From Castellaniella sp. MT123 (GTDB lineage Bacteria; Pseudomonadota; Gammaproteobacteria; Burkholderiales; Burkholderiaceae_B): a stretch of DNA of 64,000 nucleotides. This document shows, one piece after another, positions 60,648 through 64,000 of this stretch. Under the pieces are notes generated by a model. The model saw only the letters and a program-made list of their open reading frames with translations. It was not told the origin of the DNA and made no database searches. Within the stretch, counting starts at the first letter, position 1. Every line of letters starts with the position of its first letter. The translations under genes were made by a program, and so were the position numbers. The stretch lies in contig NZ_CP154879.1 of assembly GCF_039614765.1 (NCBI RefSeq), positions 3,286,001 to 3,350,000 of the forward strand, in the 5' to 3' direction.

Positions 60648-61856
60648 ATGGCCAAGATCAAGATTACCAAGTCCGCAGTCGATGCGGCACAACCCCAGGC
60701 GCAGCCCGTCGAACTGCGCGATACGCTGGTGCCCGGCTTCCTGTGCAAGATTACACCAGCAGGTCGTAAGGTGTTCATGCTCCAGTACCGCACGAATGCG
60801 GGCGAGCGGCGCAAGCCCGCTTTGGGCTTATACGGGGAACTGACCGTCGAACAGGCCCGCTCGCTGGCCCAGAACTGGCTGGCCGAGGTTCGCCGGGGCG
60901 GCGATCCCGGCGGTGACAAGGCACAGGCGCGCCAAGCACCCACAATCAAGGAGCTGTGTACGAAGTTCATGGAGGATTACTCCAAGCAGCGCAACAAACC
61001 CAGCACCCAGAAGGGCTATCAGGCGGTCATCGACCGCTGCATCGTCCCAATGCTGGGGCGCATGAAGGTTCAGGACGTGAAGCGGCCGGACGTGGCCTCT
61101 GCAATGAAGAAGATGGCCCACAAACCCGCCGAGGCAAACCGCGCCTTCAGTGTAATGCGCAAGATGTTCAACTTGGCCGAGGTCTGGGGACACCGGACCG
61201 ATGGCACGAATCCCTGCCGCCATGTTCCGATGTTCCCGGCGGGCAAATCCACACACCTCATCAGCGACGAGGAAATGGGCAAGCTGTTCCGGCACCTTGA
61301 CCAGTTGGAGACCGAGGGTCCGGAGTCCGGCGTCATCCCGTTGGCGATCCGCTTGCAGTTCGAGTTCGCAGCCCGCCGCTCCGAAATTGTCCTGCTCGAA
61401 TGGGCATGGGTCGATCTGGAGCAACGGCGCGTGGTCTGGCCCGACAGCAAAACCGGCGGCATGTCCAAGCCCATAGGCGAAGAAGCCTATCGGCTGCTTT
61501 CGACAGCGCCCCGTTACGACGGCTCTCCCTACGTGCTGCCTTCGCCGCGCAACCCAATGAAGCACCTTACCACCGGTGAGTATTACGGCGGTTGGAGCCG
61601 CGCCCTGAAAGCCGCCGGGGTGACACACGTCGGCACGCACGGTATCCGCCATCGTTCGGCCACAGACATCGCCAACTCGGGCATTCCGGTGAAGGTGGGC
61701 ATGATGCTCACCGCGCACAAGACCGTGGCGATGTTCATGCGCTATGTCCACACCGAGGATGGCCCTGTGCGGCAAGCAGCCGAACTGGTGGCGAACCGGC
61801 GCAAGACGGTGGTGGAAGCGCAGTGGGAGAAAGCAGAACAAGGAGCCACGACGTGA
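60648..61856 (+). CDS. tyrosine integrase (DUF4102 type), second island
   Basis: 402 residues, distinct from the satellite integrase. Arm-binding domain 1-95 (LVPGFLCKITPAGRKVFMLQYR), core-binding about 105-200 (TIKELCTKFMEDYSKQ), catalytic domain with R in EFAARRSEIVLLEW, HGIRHRSATDIANS (HxxR) and YVHTEDGPVRQAAE (Tyr). AGGAG lies 6 bases before ATG 60648. Its TGA overlaps the next GTG. Confidence 0.94.
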   Translation: MAKIKITKSAVDAAQPQAQPVELRDTLVPGFLCKITPAGRKVFMLQYRTNAGERRKPALGLYGELTVEQARSLAQNWLAEVRRGGDPGGDKAQARQAPTIKELCTKFMEDYSKQRNKPSTQKGYQAVIDRCIVPMLGRMKVQDVKRPDVASAMKKMAHKPAEANRAFSVMRKMFNLAEVWGHRTDGTNPCRHVPMFPAGKSTHLISDEEMGKLFRHLDQLETEGPESGVIPLAIRLQFEFAARRSEIVLLEWAWVDLEQRRVVWPDSKTGGMSKPIGEEAYRLLSTAPRYDGSPYVLPSPRNPMKHLTTGEYYGGWSRALKAAGVTHVGTHGIRHRSATDIANSGIPVKVGMMLTAHKTVAMFMRYVHTEDGPVRQAAELVANRRKTVVEAQWEKAEQGATT

Positions 61857-62923
61857 CCCGGATTAAGACACCTGCTTCCCCCGCAGCAGCGCCGGGGGCG
61901 TTGCTGGGGGATATCCGGTCGCTGATCGATGCCGCGCGCCGGCGCGCGACGGCCGCCGTAAACAGCGAGCTATCCATGCTCTACTGGCGCATCGGTCAGC
62001 GCATCCATACGCAGGTGCTGTCAGGCCAGCGCGCCGAGTACGGTGAGGAAGTCGTGGCGACGCTGGCAGAACAGTTGGTGTGGGACTATGGCAACAGTTT
62101 CACGGAAAAGAACCTGCGGCGAATGGTGCAGTTCGCCATAGTTTTCCCGGATGAACAGATTGTCGTATCACTGATACGACAATTGAGCTGGACCCACTTC
62201 ATTGCCCTGATCCCGCTCAAAGACCCGTTACAGCGGGAATACTACGCCCAAATATGCAGCCTTGAAGGCTGGAGCGTGCGTACCCTGCGCGAGCGGATCG
62301 ACTCGATGCTTTACGAGCGTACCACGCTGTCGCAGCAGCCGGACGTGCTGATTTCGCAGGAGTTGGCGGCTTTGCGTGATGCGCAGCGCATGTCACCCAG
62401 CCTGGTCATGCGCGATCCCTACATCCTTGATTTTCTCGGCCTACGGGACACCTGGCAGGAGTCTGACTTGGAGTCGGCCATTATTCGCGAAATGGAATCC
62501 TTCCTGCTGGAGCTGGGCATGGGCTTCACCTTCGTCGCCCGGCAGAAGCGCATCCAGTTGGATGGCGAAGATTTTCACCTGGACCTGCTGTTCTACAACC
62601 GCAAGTTGCGCCGGTTGGTTGCCGTGGAGTTGAAGGTGGGTGAGTTCAAGGCGGCCTACAAGGGACAAATGGAACTCTATCTGCGCTGGCTGGATAAATT
62701 CGAGCGTGAACCGGATGAGGCGTCGCCGCTGGGCATCATTCTTTGCACAGGCAAGAAGTCTGAGCAGATCGAACTGCTGGAATTGGACAAGGCCGGCATC
62801 CACGTTGCAGAGTACCTGACAACCTTGCCGCCACGGGAACTGTTGGCTGAACGGCTACAGCAAGCGACCGCCCGTGCTCGATTGCAGATTCAACAGCGCA
62901 ACGATGGCAAAGAGAAGCGCTGA
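61853..62923 (+). CDS. DUF1016/YhcG family PDDEXK nuclease
   Basis: 356 residues. N-terminal DUF1016 helical domain (SELSMLYWRIGQRIHTQVL, TEKNLRRMVQFAIVFP, LSWTHFIALIPL) and C-terminal PDDEXK fold: FHLDLLFYNRKLRRLVAVELKVG (D and E-x-K) then GQMELYLRWLDKF. Start is GTG 61853 with AAGGAG upstream, overlapping the integrase stop. Family members accompany integrases and restriction systems, and are proposed to be defence nucleases. Confidence 0.92.
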   Translation: MTRIKTPASPAAAPGALLGDIRSLIDAARRRATAAVNSELSMLYWRIGQRIHTQVLSGQRAEYGEEVVATLAEQLVWDYGNSFTEKNLRRMVQFAIVFPDEQIVVSLIRQLSWTHFIALIPLKDPLQREYYAQICSLEGWSVRTLRERIDSMLYERTTLSQQPDVLISQELAALRDAQRMSPSLVMRDPYILDFLGLRDTWQESDLESAIIREMESFLLELGMGFTFVARQKRIQLDGEDFHLDLLFYNRKLRRLVAVELKVGEFKAAYKGQMELYLRWLDKFEREPDEASPLGIILCTGKKSEQIELLELDKAGIHVAEYLTTLPPRELLAERLQQATARARLQIQQRNDGKEKR

Positions 62924-63025
62924 TCCGGGGCGCCAAGTCGACCACCGTCAATACACGCGAAACACTTGCACTGACCGACGCAAGACCGGCGCCGATTAAT
63001 GATCGACATGGCAATCTGCGGGGCC

Positions 63026-64000
63026 TTATAAGTCCCTTCTTGTGTGGGGAACTTGGCCAGCGGTCAACACGGCAACGCAACGATCAGCAAAGGCGATTGG
63101 CACCGCAAGCGCACCCAGATGCTGGGCGCGCGTCAAGCCAACGTAGAGCACGCGCTTGGCCTCAGCATCGGTGCGGGCTTCCCAAGATTCAAACAGGGCT
63201 TCGCCTCGATTTTCAGGGGCGCGATTGGGTGGGATCACGACGCACACGGCGCCGTACTCATGGCCTTTTGCCTCGTGAATCTTGGCGCACGTGAGGCTGA
63301 GATCGGCCGGCAGTTGAAGGTGGTTCGACCATTGCGCATTGGTTGGCCGCCGAAAGAAATTACGCACGGTCACGCCGGCCGGCAGCGGCAGGTTCAGTCG
63401 TTCCGCCTCCACATGCACACGTGCTATCCAGGCGAGCCGATCAGCGTCGGCATTCCCACAGGCCTTGGGAAGGCTCATAAGGAAACTCAGCGCACGTCTT
63501 CGATGTGCTCGCCGATCCAGGCCAACGCGTTCGACGGTGCGCAACAGATGCTCGCTCTCCTGGCGCAACCTCATGAGGTCCAGCAATAACGTCTCCACCG
63601 CCAGAACTACAGCTTCCCTCGATCGCGCCGTTGCGGCAGGTGACCAGAACTCTGCCGTTTTGCGAGCCAGCGACTCGACCCGCGAGCTTCCGTTCGAATC
63701 GCTGGGAACCACGCCGGCGGCACGCTGTGCGACCGCGCCCGAATGCGCCAGGACGATCGCATTTGCTGAATCCAAGTTAAGTTCAGCAATCCGATCAAGG
63801 AAAGCCCGACCGATCATCGCCGTCGGACTTCGACCGCCGTACGTCAGAAGCAAGACTGGATGCGCAACATTCGCGGTGTGGCCGACAGACTGATCCACCT
63901 GGCCAGCGCTTCTGAAGGTGGCAGCTAATCGGCAGACCGCAGGGCTGCTACGGAAATTGCCCGTTAACCCTAGACGCGAATCAACGAGATACGTTTCTTT
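63026..64000 (-). CDS. UvrD-like helicase, C-terminal part (gene continues beyond the window)
   Basis: The frame is open from the right edge to TAA (63026-63028), 324 codons. Reading from the edge, GNFRSSPAVCRLAATFR is superfamily 1 motif IV, TCAKIHEAKGHEYGAVCVV is motif V, and RVLYVGLTRAQH is motif VI. Motifs I-III with the Walker A must lie outside. Compact UvrD-like proteins next to OLD-type nucleases form Gabija-type defence modules; the partner, if any, would be to the right. Convergent with the DUF1016 gene. Confidence 0.85.
   Translation of the reverse strand, partial: KETYLVDSRLGLTGNFRSSPAVCRLAATFRSAGQVDQSVGHTANVAHPVLLLTYGGRSPTAMIGRAFLDRIAELNLDSANAIVLAHSGAVAQRAAGVVPSDSNGSSRVESLARKTAEFWSPAATARSREAVVLAVETLLLDLMRLRQESEHLLRTVERVGLDRRAHRRRALSFLMSLPKACGNADADRLAWIARVHVEAERLNLPLPAGVTVRNFFRRPTNAQWSNHLQLPADLSLTCAKIHEAKGHEYGAVCVVIPPNRAPENRGEALFESWEARTDAEAKRVLYVGLTRAQHLGALAVPIAFADRCVAVLTAGQVPHTRRDL

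Larger units (their letters stand above)
60471..64000. mobile_element. left part of a second integrase-led island, running off the window
   Basis: After the bamC terminator, an integrase gene, a DUF1016 nuclease gene and a UvrD-like helicase fragment occur, none of which belongs to the dapA-bamC core. The boundary lies somewhere in 60471-60647, which has no gene; it holds a small hairpin ACTCG-CCACAA-CGAGT near 60515-60530. No tRNA or att repeat can be assigned without the other end. Confidence 0.6.

Noticed and set aside
1-64000. CRISPR array or transposase/IS element
   Set aside because: No regularly spaced repeat series and no DDE or HUH transposase-like protein seen.

Overview
The window is high-GC DNA from a betaproteobacterium, most likely Burkholderiales of the Alcaligenaceae type (Bordetella, Achromobacter or Castellaniella relatives). 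I infer this from the gene order carA-carB ... greA / yhbY-rlmE-ftsH-folP-glmM, the protein sequences themselves, and a dapA-bamC pair. Genus-level placement is a guess.

Core chromosome, left part (1-26.65 kb). The tail of carA and complete carB are followed by an SDR oxidoreductase, a DoxX/pirin/LysR cluster and a uracil permease. Then come greA, yhbY, rlmE, ftsH, folP and glmM. A phosphate-themed block follows: olsB-like acyltransferase, ppx, ppk, and pstSCAB under a clear Pho box. A PepSY protein, a PhoP/PhoQ-like two-component pair and a second DoxX protein end the segment.

Integrated element (26.66-45.07 kb). An 18.3-kb element sits in the 3' half of a tRNA-Pro(TGG) gene. It has a 61-bp imperfect att repeat and paired 11-bp-phased integrase arm sites at both ends. 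It encodes a tyrosine integrase, an AlpA regulator, a Rha-family protein, small HTH proteins, a C4-like antisense RNA, a Toprim primase, a DUF3987 helicase-like protein, an SSB-like protein and a small terminase subunit preceded by a cos-like region. It has no large terminase, portal, capsid, sheath, baseplate or lysis gene that I can recognise. The one virion-type gene is an orphan tail tape-measure protein with a peptidoglycan-hydrolase-like C-terminal region. This gene set is that of a packaging-diverting phage satellite (PICI-like), and it is the most interesting object in the window. Internal signals support an autonomous replicon: a 24-bp box repeated near int and again, inverted, in the replication operon; six copies of GGTTTCA around the terS start; TTGCCA operators before alpA; and a 32-bp exact repeat. 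A minus-strand DUF1828-type cassette near int looks like cargo.

Core chromosome, right part (45.1-60.5 kb). This holds an LtaS/OpgB-type transferase, outer-membrane phospholipase A, a decayed TolC-family remnant, tRNA-Arg(TCT), a CobW-type GTPase with a His-rich loop, yjcH-actP, a trans-sulfuration PLP enzyme, an AhpD-like protein, cardiolipin synthase, a PACE-type efflux protein, tRNA-His(GTG), a YciO-type protein, a site-2-type protease, dapA and bamC.

Second island (60.6 kb to the right edge). A different tyrosine integrase is coupled to a DUF1016/YhcG-type PDDEXK nuclease. Convergent with these is the C-terminal part of a UvrD-like helicase that runs off the window. This looks like the start of a defence-type island.
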